Shown here in pieces: positions 1-8,954 of a stretch of DNA of 34,063 nt. The notes beneath the pieces were generated by a model, which searched no databases, had not been told where the DNA came from, and worked only from the letters and a program-made list of their open reading frames with translations. Position numbers and translations under genes: made by a program. Each line of letters opens with the position of its first letter. Positions within the stretch are counted from its first letter, which is position 1. This DNA comes from an uncultured Gammaproteobacteria bacterium (GTDB lineage: Bacteria > Pseudomonadota > Gammaproteobacteria > Magnimaribacterales > TMED112). Where the stretch lies: contig CAJWAI010000009.1 of the NCBI GenBank assembly GCA_913020145.1, forward strand, positions 1 to 34,063, written 5' to 3'.

Positions 1-2
1 CA

Positions 3-419
3 AAAAGCCAAGGTTATGCTTCAGTTGATTTTGTTTTTGATAGATATCAAAAAGCGGACTTAGTAAAAGTGGATGTTGCTGTAAATGGTTTGGTCGTTGA
101 TTCGCTATCATCGATTATGCATAGATCCGATGCACAAAGAAAAGGTAGAGACATTGCTAGAAGGCTTAGAGAAGTTATTCCAAGACAAATGTTTGAAATT
201 CCAATCCAAATTATGCTCGGAAGCAAAATAATTGCTAGAGAAAGCGTTAAGGCCTTCAGAAAGAATGTTACTGCTAAACTATATGGTGGAGACGTAACCA
301 GGAAAAAGAAACTTCTTGAAAAACAAAAAGCGGGCAAAAAGAAAATGAAACAAATTGGTAAAGTTGCTTTACCTCAGGAAGCATTTTTAAGCTTCCTTTC
401 CACAGAAAAAAATAAATGA
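3..419 (+). CDS. lepA: Elongation factor 4 (LepA), C-terminal part, truncated by window start
   Basis: Frame open from nt 3; translation [26 protein letters not shown]...[10 protein letters not shown]...[11 protein letters not shown]...[33 protein letters not shown] matches the LepA C-terminal domain. The ORF-track start (GTG 69) is internal. Confidence 0.97.
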   Translation, partial: KSQGYASVDFVFDRYQKADLVKVDVAVNGLVVDSLSSIMHRSDAQRKGRDIARRLREVIPRQMFEIPIQIMLGSKIIARESVKAFRKNVTAKLYGGDVTRKKKLLEKQKAGKKKMKQIGKVALPQEAFLSFLSTEKNK

Positions 420-1321
420 GTACTTTTTTTAATATCATCCAACCCATTTCAAATTTACCAGTTTTTATTTTTTTAAATTTATTAATTTGTGGAATTGTGA
501 TTCATTGGTATTGGTCGATAGTCACCGGGAAATTTTCAGATAGAGCCCATCGATGGATTCAAAGGTTTGGCCTTTTTATTTCAATTCTAATCATAGGTAT
601 TTTGTTTGTAAGGCAATGGAATATCGGAGATCTGCTAGCCTTTTATAGCGTCTTTTCGTTAGGAGTTTTAATCTTCTCTTTAGTGAAAGGACACAAAGAA
701 ATAATTAAAGAAAGTAGAGGATGGTTTCTTAGTATTTTTCTAGTCTTTTTTATTAGAGGCTATGTTTATGAACCATGGCAGATACCATCTGGCTCAATGA
801 AACCTAATCTTGAAGTTGGTGACTTTGTTTTGGTTAATAGAAATGCATATGGATTAGAAGTGCCATTTACAGGCAGAGAAAAAGTTTTCTCTAAAGGCCC
901 AGAAGTAGGAGAAATAGTAGTATTTTTCCCACCACATAAACCTACAGTTCCGTTTGTGAAACGTGTTATCGCAAAAGGGGGAGATAAAATCACCTACATA
1001 AATAAAAAATTCTATATCAATGGAGAAATATACAAGCAGGACTTCGTTGAAAAAGATGCTTTTGGGGCAGAACTATTTACTGAAAATAATAGTGACGATA
1101 AATATCTAATAAGACACATGCAAAGAACTGCTATTAATGGAGATTGGGTGGTTCCGGAAGGTATGTATTTTGTGGTCGGAGACAATAGAGATAATTCCAA
1201 TGATAGTAGATCTTGGGGTGTTATTACAGAAGGGTCAATATGGGGAAGAGCAGACTTTATATGGCTATCTTGGAAATCAGGTGAATGGCCAAACTTTTCT
1301 AGAGCAGGGAAAGTAAACTAA
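416..1321 (+). CDS. lepB: Signal peptidase I
   Basis: N-terminal TM helices; catalytic motif [21 protein letters not shown], Lys region [10 protein letters not shown], and [14 protein letters not shown] box; ATGA overlap with lepA. Confidence 0.96.
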   Translation: MSTFFNIIQPISNLPVFIFLNLLICGIVIHWYWSIVTGKFSDRAHRWIQRFGLFISILIIGILFVRQWNIGDLLAFYSVFSLGVLIFSLVKGHKEIIKESRGWFLSIFLVFFIRGYVYEPWQIPSGSMKPNLEVGDFVLVNRNAYGLEVPFTGREKVFSKGPEVGEIVVFFPPHKPTVPFVKRVIAKGGDKITYINKKFYINGEIYKQDFVEKDAFGAELFTENNSDDKYLIRHMQRTAINGDWVVPEGMYFVVGDNRDNSNDSRSWGVITEGSIWGRADFIWLSWKSGEWPNFSRAGKVN

Positions 1322-2205
1322 TGAAAAAGTGTGGATATGCAACAATTATTGGCAAGACTAATGTAGGCAAATCTACTTTCCTGAATAATTTCTTAGATAA
1401 AAAAGTGTCCATTACATCAAAGAAATCTCAAACCACTAGGTCAAATATTTACGCCGTAAAATCAACGAAAGAATGTCAGATTATATTTATTGATACGCCG
1501 GGGACACATAAAAAAACAGAGAAAACAATTAACAAAATTCTTAGAAAAAAACCCAAAGAGGTCATTCATGATGTTGATGTAGTTCTCTTTATGGTCTCAG
1601 GCACAAAATTTGATGCTGTTGATAAAGAGACACTAGAAATAGTTAACAGCTCAAAAGCAAAAAAAGTACTGCTAATTAATAAAATAGATCTTCTTAAAAG
1701 TAAAAATGAATTATTTCCATTTGTTGAGAAGGTTTTTTTGAAAGAGGAATTTGATAGCATTATTCCAATTTCTTCTAAGAAATGTGAAGGTTTAGACATT
1801 GTTCAAGATGAGCTAGAAAAGCTTATGCCAGAAAGCGATTTTTTCTACCCAGTTGAAGGGTTTGATTTTCAAAGTCAAACATTTGAGATAACCGAAATAA
1901 TAAGAGAAAAAGTCATAAGATTGCTTGGGGATGAGCTTCCTTATCAAACAGCAGTTGTTCTGGATGTTTTTCAAGACCAACACGATCAAATAAATCTAGA
2001 TGCAACCATATATGTAGCTAAAGAGAGCCAGAAAAAAATAGTCATTGGAGAAGAAGGAGCAAAGATTAAATCTATTGGTACAAAAGCTCGAATTGATCTA
2101 GAAGAAAAATATAAAAAGAAAGTCTTTTTGAGCTTATGGTGCAAGGTCAAGAAAAATTGGATTAATGACCCTGTGACTCTTGAAAGTTTCGGAATTAAAA
2201 ATTAA
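1321..2205 (+). CDS. era: GTPase Era
   Basis: G1 GKTNVGKSTFLN, G2 KKSQTTR, G3 DTPGTH, G4 NKID, C-terminal KH domain VIGEEGAKIKSIG; TAATG overlap with lepB. Confidence 0.96.
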   Translation: MKKCGYATIIGKTNVGKSTFLNNFLDKKVSITSKKSQTTRSNIYAVKSTKECQIIFIDTPGTHKKTEKTINKILRKKPKEVIHDVDVVLFMVSGTKFDAVDKETLEIVNSSKAKKVLLINKIDLLKSKNELFPFVEKVFLKEEFDSIIPISSKKCEGLDIVQDELEKLMPESDFFYPVEGFDFQSQTFEITEIIREKVIRLLGDELPYQTAVVLDVFQDQHDQINLDATIYVAKESQKKIVIGEEGAKIKSIGTKARIDLEEKYKKKVFLSLWCKVKKNWINDPVTLESFGIKN

Positions 2206-2882
2206 TGCAATCTAATATACAAGAAGCATTTGTAATACACTCTAGACCATATAAGGAGACTAGCTTAATAGTCACTTTTTTATGTAGAACTGCAGGTAAA
2301 ATAAGTGCTGTAGCTAAGGGTGCAAAAAGAAAAAAATCAAAATTTGCTGGCCACCTTGAGCCATTTCAGTTATTGAATATTGACTTTAGGGGCAAGACTG
2401 ATCTGAAGACACTATACCTTGCAGAAACTACCGAACCATACAAAGATTTTTTAGTGAAGGAAAGCCTATATTCAGCCTTCTATATAAATGAATTAATGAA
2501 TTTTCTTTTGCTGCATTCTGATGAATCTGAACAATTATTTAGTCTTTACAAAGACTGCATCAAAGACCTCAAAACTAAAGATAATGTCGAAGCTATATTG
2601 AGAGACTTCGAATTAAACATTTTGGCAAATCTTGGTTATCAGATTGATTTTTTTAATGATCTTGATTCTGGTAAAGAAATAGATACCGAAAAAAATTATA
2701 AGTATAGTCCTCAAAGTGGATTCAGAGAGAGTAAAGAGGGCTATGATGGTAAAATTATAACTGATATAGGTAATAGAAATTTTTCTTCTGAAGCATTAAA
2801 GTTAAGCAAAGAGATTAATAGAAAAGCTATTGATTATTACTTCGAAGAGCTAAATATAAAAAGTAGAGTTTTTTTTAGATGA
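2205..2882 (+). CDS. recO: DNA repair protein RecO
   Basis: EAFVIHSRPYKETSLIVTFLCRTAGKISAVAKGAKRKKSKFAGHLEPFQ is the RecO OB-fold N-terminus; position directly after era. Confidence 0.92.
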   Translation: MQSNIQEAFVIHSRPYKETSLIVTFLCRTAGKISAVAKGAKRKKSKFAGHLEPFQLLNIDFRGKTDLKTLYLAETTEPYKDFLVKESLYSAFYINELMNFLLLHSDESEQLFSLYKDCIKDLKTKDNVEAILRDFELNILANLGYQIDFFNDLDSGKEIDTEKNYKYSPQSGFRESKEGYDGKIITDIGNRNFSSEALKLSKEINRKAIDYYFEELNIKSRVFFR

Positions 2883-3235
2883 TTTTAGGTATTGGAACAG
2901 ATTTAATACACAAAGAAAAAGTTAAAAGTATCTATTCCAGATATGAGGAAAAATTTTTAAAGAAAATTCTTTCAGCTGAGGAACAAGAAACTTTTTATGC
3001 ATTGCCTGAAAAAAAGAAAATAAACTTCTTATGTTCTTCTTTTGCTGCAAAAGAAGCACTTGTTAAGGCTCTGGGTACTGGTTTTAGAGGTATATACCCA
3101 CCTGAAATTACTCTTGAAAAAGATGATCTTGGCAAGCCAAGGCTGGTTTCAAGCAGTTTAGAGGATTTAGACTGCCATCTATCAATAACAAATACAGATA
3201 GCTATACTCTGTCTTTTATAGTTCTAGAAAAATGA
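2879..3235 (+). CDS. acpS: Holo-[acyl-carrier-protein] synthase
   Basis: ILGIGTDLIHKEKVKSI..., FAAKEALVKALGTGFRGI, LSITNTDSYTLSFIVLE. Confidence 0.94.
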   Translation: MILGIGTDLIHKEKVKSIYSRYEEKFLKKILSAEEQETFYALPEKKKINFLCSSFAAKEALVKALGTGFRGIYPPEITLEKDDLGKPRLVSSSLEDLDCHLSITNTDSYTLSFIVLEK

Positions 3236-3867
3236 ATCTGATACTTTTAGGAATGCCTGGTGCTGGAAAGGGAACACAAGCTGAGATAATTCAGAGAGAA
3301 CAGGGCATAGCAAATGTCTCGACTGGCGCAATGATGAGAGAAATCAGCCGAGCAGAGACCGATTTAGGCAAAACTGTTCAAGAGTACTTATCTAGTGGAA
3401 GATTGGTCCCAGACAGCATAATAATACAAATGCTGGTGGAAAGAATTAGTCAAAGTGATTGCGATAATGGCTTCTTGCTTGACGGGTTTCCCAGAAATTT
3501 AGACCAAGCAAAAGCATTGGACGAAGCTAAAGTCGAAATTAACCTAATTTTATTCCTTAAAATTTCTGAAGAAGAAATAATTAAGAGAATGTCAGGAAGA
3601 AGAGTTCATCTAGCGTCTGGAAGGTCATACCATATTGCTCATAATCCACCAAAAGTCGATGGAAAAGATGATTTAACTGGTGAAACTCTTATTCAAAGAG
3701 AAGATGACCATCCTGATGTCATAAAAAAGCGTCTTCAGGTCTATTATGATGAGACAGAGCCACTTTTAAGCTTTTATAGGCAGAAAGATATAAGCTTTTA
3801 CGAAATCGATGCTTCTAAAACCCTAGAAGAGGTCACAGAAGATATACGGAAAGTCATTTCGCATTGA
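3232..3867 (+). CDS. adk: Adenylate kinase
   Basis: GMPGAGKGTQAE P-loop, LLDGFPRNLDQA, GRRVHLASGRSYH LID region, DDHPDVIKKRLQVYYDET. Confidence 0.96.
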   Translation: MNLILLGMPGAGKGTQAEIIQREQGIANVSTGAMMREISRAETDLGKTVQEYLSSGRLVPDSIIIQMLVERISQSDCDNGFLLDGFPRNLDQAKALDEAKVEINLILFLKISEEEIIKRMSGRRVHLASGRSYHIAHNPPKVDGKDDLTGETLIQREDDHPDVIKKRLQVYYDETEPLLSFYRQKDISFYEIDASKTLEEVTEDIRKVISH

Positions 3868-4454
3868 ATATTCTGGTTATAGACTTAACAAAAGATACGC
3901 ATTATCTTGCTATTAGTTACAACAATAAGAAGCACTATTTTTCTTTCCATAACGAAGAAAGAGACAAAAAAAATGATTGGATAGAAAAAATAAATAAAAT
4001 AAAAGATGAAATTCCTGATTTTAGCTTTGAAAACCTTGATTCTGCAGCTTATGCAGCGGGCCCTGGCTCATATACCGGTGCTAGGCTAGCATACACCTTC
4101 CTAGACACTATTAAATTAGTTACAAACTGTGATTTTTACGCATTCTCCAACCTTTCAGCACTAAAGTGGAATAATGATTCAATGACTCCAGTTATAAAAG
4201 GAAATAAAAATGATTATTTCTATAAAGTTAATGAAAAAGAGATGTATTGCAAAAGCCCTAAAGAAATCCCAGAAAATCATGGTTTTATAAGCTATTCAAG
4301 CGAAATTCCTGAGCTAAATAACGTAAAACAGCTAGAAGAAAGTGAAATTGCAAGCAACATACTAGAAATGATGCTAGAGAACGTAGGAAACGCCTTAGAA
4401 TCAAACTATCCAAATTATATAAAAGAGCTCGATTACAAGAAAATAGATGGATGA
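3864..4454 (+). CDS. tsaB: tRNA threonylcarbamoyladenosine biosynthesis protein TsaB (diverged, short; TTG start)
   Basis: MNILVIDLTKDTHYLAI N-terminus and AAGPGSYTGARLAYTF motif typical of TsaB; C-terminal half weakly conserved. Confidence 0.75.
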   Translation: MNILVIDLTKDTHYLAISYNNKKHYFSFHNEERDKKNDWIEKINKIKDEIPDFSFENLDSAAYAAGPGSYTGARLAYTFLDTIKLVTNCDFYAFSNLSALKWNNDSMTPVIKGNKNDYFYKVNEKEMYCKSPKEIPENHGFISYSSEIPELNNVKQLEESEIASNILEMMLENVGNALESNYPNYIKELDYKKIDG

Positions 4455-5211
4455 TCTTTCAGTTATACAAATAATAATTTTGAGCATAATTCAGGCAATT
4501 ACTGAATTTCTTCCTATTTCTAGTTCTGCACACTTATTGCTACCAAGTAAATTGTTGGGTTGGCCAGATCAAGGCATAATATTTGATATAACAGTGCATT
4601 TTGCCAGTCTTTTAGCGGTTATTGCCTATTTTCGAGACCAATTTTTAAAATTTAGCTTCTATTTATCAAAAACATTCATTTTCTTAATTATTGCAACTCT
4701 TCCAATTGTGCTAATAGTACTATTTATAGATGGTATAGGGGATTATAGATGGACCCTTGAAAGTATTGCAATAAGCAATATAGTTTTTGCGGCACTACTC
4801 TTTTTAACTGACAAATTTTGCAATGGAACTCAGAAAAATTCTGAAATGAAGTGGTGGCAAGCTGCAATAATTGGCTTTTCTCAAACATTCAGTCTTATAT
4901 CTGGAGCTTCTAGATCTGGAACAGCAATTACAGGAGCATTATTTCTTGGTTTTTCAAGGGAAGAAGCAGCAAGATTCTCATTAATGTTATCAATTCCAAC
5001 CATAACAGGAGCACTACTTTTTAGCTTTTTAGATTTAAACACGTTAGATACAAATATAAACATTTTAGCAACTTTTATTGGCTTTTTAACAACATTTATC
5101 GTTTCTTATTTTTCAATTTATTTCTTTCTTAAACTAATAAAAAGCATAGGGTACACGCCGTTTGTTGTTTATAGGGTGCTTTTAGGAGTCATGATTCTTT
5201 GTCTGATATAA
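4447..5211 (+). CDS. uppP: Undecaprenyl-diphosphatase (UppP/BacA)
   Basis: IIQAITEFLPISSSAHLLLPSKLLGWPDQG and LISGASRSGTAITGALFLGFSREEAARFSLMLSIPTI; polytopic membrane protein. Confidence 0.95.
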   Translation: MDDLSVIQIIILSIIQAITEFLPISSSAHLLLPSKLLGWPDQGIIFDITVHFASLLAVIAYFRDQFLKFSFYLSKTFIFLIIATLPIVLIVLFIDGIGDYRWTLESIAISNIVFAALLFLTDKFCNGTQKNSEMKWWQAAIIGFSQTFSLISGASRSGTAITGALFLGFSREEAARFSLMLSIPTITGALLFSFLDLNTLDTNINILATFIGFLTTFIVSYFSIYFFLKLIKSIGYTPFVVYRVLLGVMILCLI

Positions 5212-5930
5212 AAGCAATAACTTTTAATAGAAATAGCTTCAGTTCCAGAGCAATTTATTACTCAAAAAAATATAAAATACCTATAAAGCATGAAAAACTA
5301 AAAGAACCATACCTGGAAATTGCAGAAGAGTCGAAATTGTATGCAAATAAAGGGTTTCTAACGAATTTATACCATAAAGATCAATTCTCTCGGCGAATTG
5401 CTAATTATCAACGGGAAAAGCACCTTAAAAAGGCTATTGGTTTTAAATCCTCAATTTCGAAGAGAATACTCGATGGAACAGGTGGATTGGGTCATGATGC
5501 CTTTATTTTCGCGCTATTAGGGCAAGAAGTTACTATTGTTGAAAAGAATATTGGTCTTTGCATTCTTGTTGAAGAAGCAATCAATAATTTGCCTGATATA
5601 AGCTATTTTAATTCAGCAAAAGATAAAATTACTATTTTGAATGGTGATTCAAGAAAATATCTAGATCAAATTCAAGATTTCGATGTTGTTTACTTAGACC
5701 CCATGTTTAATTCAACAAAAAATTTAGCTAGAACTAAGAATTTATCCTTTATTAATGGGTATTTAGGCGATTATGACAATCCATTAGATGATTTTTTATC
5801 TACAGATTACAAACGAATAGTTATTAAAAAAGAATTGAAGGCGCCATATGGTAATTCAACAGAGCCTACGGTATCATTTAGGGGCTCATCAATTAGGTTT
5901 GATGTCTACACAAAAGGAGAAAAACTATGA
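5199..5930 (+). CDS. rsmJ: 16S rRNA (guanine1516-N2)-methyltransferase RsmJ
   Basis: Class I MTase motifs: ILDGTGGLGHDAFIFALLGQEVTIVEKN, VVYLDPMF; C-terminal RFDVY. Confidence 0.85.
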   Translation: MSDIKAITFNRNSFSSRAIYYSKKYKIPIKHEKLKEPYLEIAEESKLYANKGFLTNLYHKDQFSRRIANYQREKHLKKAIGFKSSISKRILDGTGGLGHDAFIFALLGQEVTIVEKNIGLCILVEEAINNLPDISYFNSAKDKITILNGDSRKYLDQIQDFDVVYLDPMFNSTKNLARTKNLSFINGYLGDYDNPLDDFLSTDYKRIVIKKELKAPYGNSTEPTVSFRGSSIRFDVYTKGEKL

Positions 5931-6457
5931 ACTTTGGACAAGCAGTAAATTCAGCACTTATAGAGAAATACGCGACTTTTAAGGGAAGGGCATGCAGAGC
6001 AGAATGGTGGTATTTTCTTCTTTTCTCAGTTTTAGTTACTCTTTTCGTAACTATAGTAGTGAGTTTTTTTACCTTTAGTAGCCTTGATGTGGAGTATCTA
6101 AGCACATTAAATGAGGATCAAGCCGCTCAATATGTCCTTGATAGTGATTTCGGCAAAATTCTATCCTTGGCCTCTATAATCCTTGGATTGGCATTATTTT
6201 TACCAAGTTTTGCAGTTACAGTAAGAAGAGTACAGGACTTAGATGGAAGTTATTTTTGGTCATTACCATATTTAGTTGCTGCTCTTATTGGTGTGTGGAT
6301 TTCATTCTTTCCTTCAGCAGCAGACTCTGTAATTAGATTAGATGCTTTAGCAAATCTAATAACAATCGTATATTGCTTAGCTTTTTTAAGGCGTGGTTCT
6401 TTTGATGAAAATAGATTTGGTCCAGATCCATTAGAAGCAAAGGAAGATACTTACTAA
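5927..6457 (+). CDS. DUF805-family inner membrane protein
   Basis: YATFKGRACRAEWWYFLLFS...; VRRVQDLDGSYFW; C-terminal NRFGPDPL; TM helices. Confidence 0.88.
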   Translation: MNFGQAVNSALIEKYATFKGRACRAEWWYFLLFSVLVTLFVTIVVSFFTFSSLDVEYLSTLNEDQAAQYVLDSDFGKILSLASIILGLALFLPSFAVTVRRVQDLDGSYFWSLPYLVAALIGVWISFFPSAADSVIRLDALANLITIVYCLAFLRRGSFDENRFGPDPLEAKEDTY

Positions 6458-6771
6458 TCTTCTAAAACTACACCAGTACCATAAGCAACAACTTCTGATG
6501 CTCCTTGAGCAATAGTACTGCTCTGGATTCTAAAGCAGATAATGGCATTTGCGCCCTTACTCTCTGCATCAGCAATCATTCTTTCAACTGCTTGATCTCT
6601 CGTTTGTTGTAACAATCTAGAGTATTCTTCAACTTCACCACCTACTATATTTTTTAGAGAGGCAAAAACGTCTGCAACTGCATGTCTAGCACGAGCTGAG
6701 CTGCCTTTTACATAGCCAATCGTAGATTTAATTTCCTTTCCTGCAATCTTTTCAGAAGTAACAACAATCAT
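6454..6771 (-). CDS. YbjQ-family (heavy-metal-binding domain-like) protein
   Basis: KSTIGYVKGSSARARHAVADVFASLKNIVGGEVEEYSRLLQQTRDQAVERMIADAESKGANAIICFRI...VAYGTGV. Confidence 0.88.
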   Translation of the reverse strand: MIVVTSEKIAGKEIKSTIGYVKGSSARARHAVADVFASLKNIVGGEVEEYSRLLQQTRDQAVERMIADAESKGANAIICFRIQSSTIAQGASEVVAYGTGVVLED

Positions 6772-6810
6772 TCTTATATTCTATCAAAGTATTTCAATTT
6801 TGCTTTTAGC

Positions 6811-6839
6811 TTCACAATGTGAATTAAAAGATTTAAAAT
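6811..6839 (+). promoter_or_regulatory. Candidate sigma70 promoter for rpmF-fab operon (TTCACA-N17-TAAAAT)
   Basis: -35 6811-6816 TTCACA, 17-nt spacer, -10 6834-6839 TAAAAT, 9 nt before the rpmF ATG. Confidence 0.55.
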
Positions 6840-6848
6840 GCTGACTTT

Positions 6849-7061
6849 ATGGCTGTACAGAAAAGTAAAAAAACAAGAAGCAGAATAGGCATGAGGCGCT
6901 CACATGACGCATTAAGTGCTAATTCCTTGTCTACTGATCCAGTTTCTGGAGAAAGACATCTTAGGCACAATATGTCAGCTGATGGATTTTATAAGGGTAG
7001 ATTAGTTAAAGATCTTAAAAAGAAAAAATCTGAAGAACCTGAAGAAGAAATTCAGCAATAA
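6849..7061 (+). CDS. rpmF: Large ribosomal subunit protein bL32
   Basis: [22 protein letters not shown]; conserved neighbourhood with fabD; acidic C-terminal extension. Confidence 0.95.
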   Translation: MAVQKSKKTRSRIGMRRSHDALSANSLSTDPVSGERHLRHNMSADGFYKGRLVKDLKKKKSEEPEEEIQQ

Positions 7062-7067
7062 TAAATC

Positions 7068-7997
7068 ATGAGCTTTTCATTCTTATTCCCTGGTCAGGGT
7101 TCGCAATATTCTGGAATGTTTAAAGACCATTTCGAAGAATTTCCAGAGTTTAATGAGGTTATAGGCACCGGAGAGGAATTTTATAAAGAAGATCTCAGAA
7201 GCATAATATTCTCAGAAGACCCAAGATTATCAGACACCTATTACACTCAACCAATCCTTATGTTACTAAGTTTTGCACTTTTTAAAATCTGGAAAAAAAA
7301 TGGTTGCCCAACACCAAAGGTTGCTGCAGGACATAGCCTTGGTGAGGTATCAGCTTTCTTATGTGCAGGAAGCCTTACTTTGGAAGAAGCTCTGCAATTC
7401 ATAAAATATAGAGCTACTTTTATGATTGAAGGCAAAGGAGAAACCAAGACGAAAATGTCGGCAGTTTTAGGCTTAGATGGCGATAGCATTCAAAACATAT
7501 TAAAAGATAAAAAAGCAAAATTTTTAGAGGCAGTTAACATGAATTCGCCGCTGCAAACGGTCATAGCTGGAAATACTGATGAAATTGAATCTGTTAAGAA
7601 CGATCTAAGTGATAAGGGCGCTAAAAGAATAGTTGATCTAGCTGTTTCTGTGCCTTCTCATTCAAGCTTGATGGAGATAGCGACATCAAAGCTTAAATTG
7701 GTTTTAGACGATCTAAAAGTTGGCAAACCTGACTTTCCTGTCATACAGAATATTCAGGCAAAAATACCTCTTTCAATTTCAGAAATATGTGAAAACCTTG
7801 CTCTGCAGATCTCAAATCCTGTCCAATGGGTTGCTTCAATGAATAGGTTAAAAAAATATGGTTTGGATATGCATATAGAGCTTGGTCCAAATAAAATTTT
7901 GTCAGGTCTAGCGAAACAGAATAGAGTGCAAGGAGAATTTGCATCCTTAGATAATGTTGATACATTTAAAGAGTTATTGAAAAAATATGGAAAATAA
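7068..7997 (+). CDS. fabD: Malonyl-CoA:ACP transacylase
   Basis: FLFPGQGSQYSGM, AAGHSLGEVSAFLCAG, VPSHSSLM, ELGPNKILSGL. Confidence 0.96.
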   Translation: MSFSFLFPGQGSQYSGMFKDHFEEFPEFNEVIGTGEEFYKEDLRSIIFSEDPRLSDTYYTQPILMLLSFALFKIWKKNGCPTPKVAAGHSLGEVSAFLCAGSLTLEEALQFIKYRATFMIEGKGETKTKMSAVLGLDGDSIQNILKDKKAKFLEAVNMNSPLQTVIAGNTDEIESVKNDLSDKGAKRIVDLAVSVPSHSSLMEIATSKLKLVLDDLKVGKPDFPVIQNIQAKIPLSISEICENLALQISNPVQWVASMNRLKKYGLDMHIELGPNKILSGLAKQNRVQGEFASLDNVDTFKELLKKYGK

Positions 7998-8688
7998 GAA
8001 AGTACTTGTAACAGGCGGAAACAGGGGAATAGGAAAAGGGATTGTTGAAGGGTTCTTGAACAATGGAAATGAAGTTTTAGCTAGTTGCAGAGATGCATCT
8101 AAATTTCCATTAGAGAACGATAGACTTACAGTTGCAGAGCTAGATATTGCCGATACTAGATCTGTAGATAATTTTAAAAATACAGTTGAGAGTTTTGGGC
8201 CTGAAATCTTGGTAAACAATGCTGGGAAAACAAAAGATAATATATTTTTAAGGATGTCTGATGATGAGTGGCTAGATGTCATTAACACTAATCTTACGGG
8301 GACATTTAGAGTTACTAAATTAGTCGCAAAAGGTATGCTTAAACAAAAGTGGGGCAGGATCATAAATATAAGCTCTATCTCTGGAATGATGGGTAATCCA
8401 GGGCAAGCAAATTATTCTGCTTCAAAATCAGGCATAGATGGCTTCACCAGATCTTTAGCTAAAGAGCTTGGTTCAAGAAACATTACAGTAAACTCAGTAG
8501 CGCCTGGCTTTATTGCAACTGATATGACAGATAACCTTACTGATGAAGAACTTACAAAAAAAATACCACTGGGAAGAATAGGAAATGTTGAGGATGTAGT
8601 TTCTTTGGTTCTATTCCTTTCTTCGGAAGATTCAAATTATATTACAGGCCAAACTTTAGTGGTTGATGGCGGACTATTTATGAAGTAA
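7987..8688 (+). CDS. fabG: 3-oxoacyl-ACP reductase
   Basis: SDR motifs VTGGNRGIGKGI, LVNNAGKT, ISSISG...YSASKSGIDGFTRSLAKE; C-terminal ITGQTLVVDGGLFM. Confidence 0.95.
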   Translation: MENKKVLVTGGNRGIGKGIVEGFLNNGNEVLASCRDASKFPLENDRLTVAELDIADTRSVDNFKNTVESFGPEILVNNAGKTKDNIFLRMSDDEWLDVINTNLTGTFRVTKLVAKGMLKQKWGRIINISSISGMMGNPGQANYSASKSGIDGFTRSLAKELGSRNITVNSVAPGFIATDMTDNLTDEELTKKIPLGRIGNVEDVVSLVLFLSSEDSNYITGQTLVVDGGLFMK

Positions 8689-8720
8689 TGTATGCATTAC
8701 GAAATCATTAAGGAGCAAAG

Positions 8721-8954
8721 ATGAGCGAAGTTTTAGATAAAGTTGTAGACATTGTTTGTAATCAACTCACAGTAAATAAAGAAGATGTAACTGCTGAGTC
8801 TTCATTTGTTGAAGATCTTGGAGCAGATTCACTGGACACTGTAGAATTAGTTATGGCTTTTGAAGAGGAGTTTGGCGCAGAGATTCCAGATGAAGAAGCA
8901 GAAAAAATAACAACTGTACAGAGTGCTGTCGACTGGATCAAAAATAACACTTAA
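8721..8954 (+). CDS. acpP: Acyl carrier protein
   Basis: [33 protein letters not shown]; upstream SD aaggag. Confidence 0.98.
   Translation: MSEVLDKVVDIVCNQLTVNKEDVTAESSFVEDLGADSLDTVELVMAFEEEFGAEIPDEEAEKITTVQSAVDWIKNNT

Noticed and set aside
7974-8363. 129-aa minus-strand ORF
   Set aside because: Antisense to fabG; composition follows the complementary frame, with no family motif.
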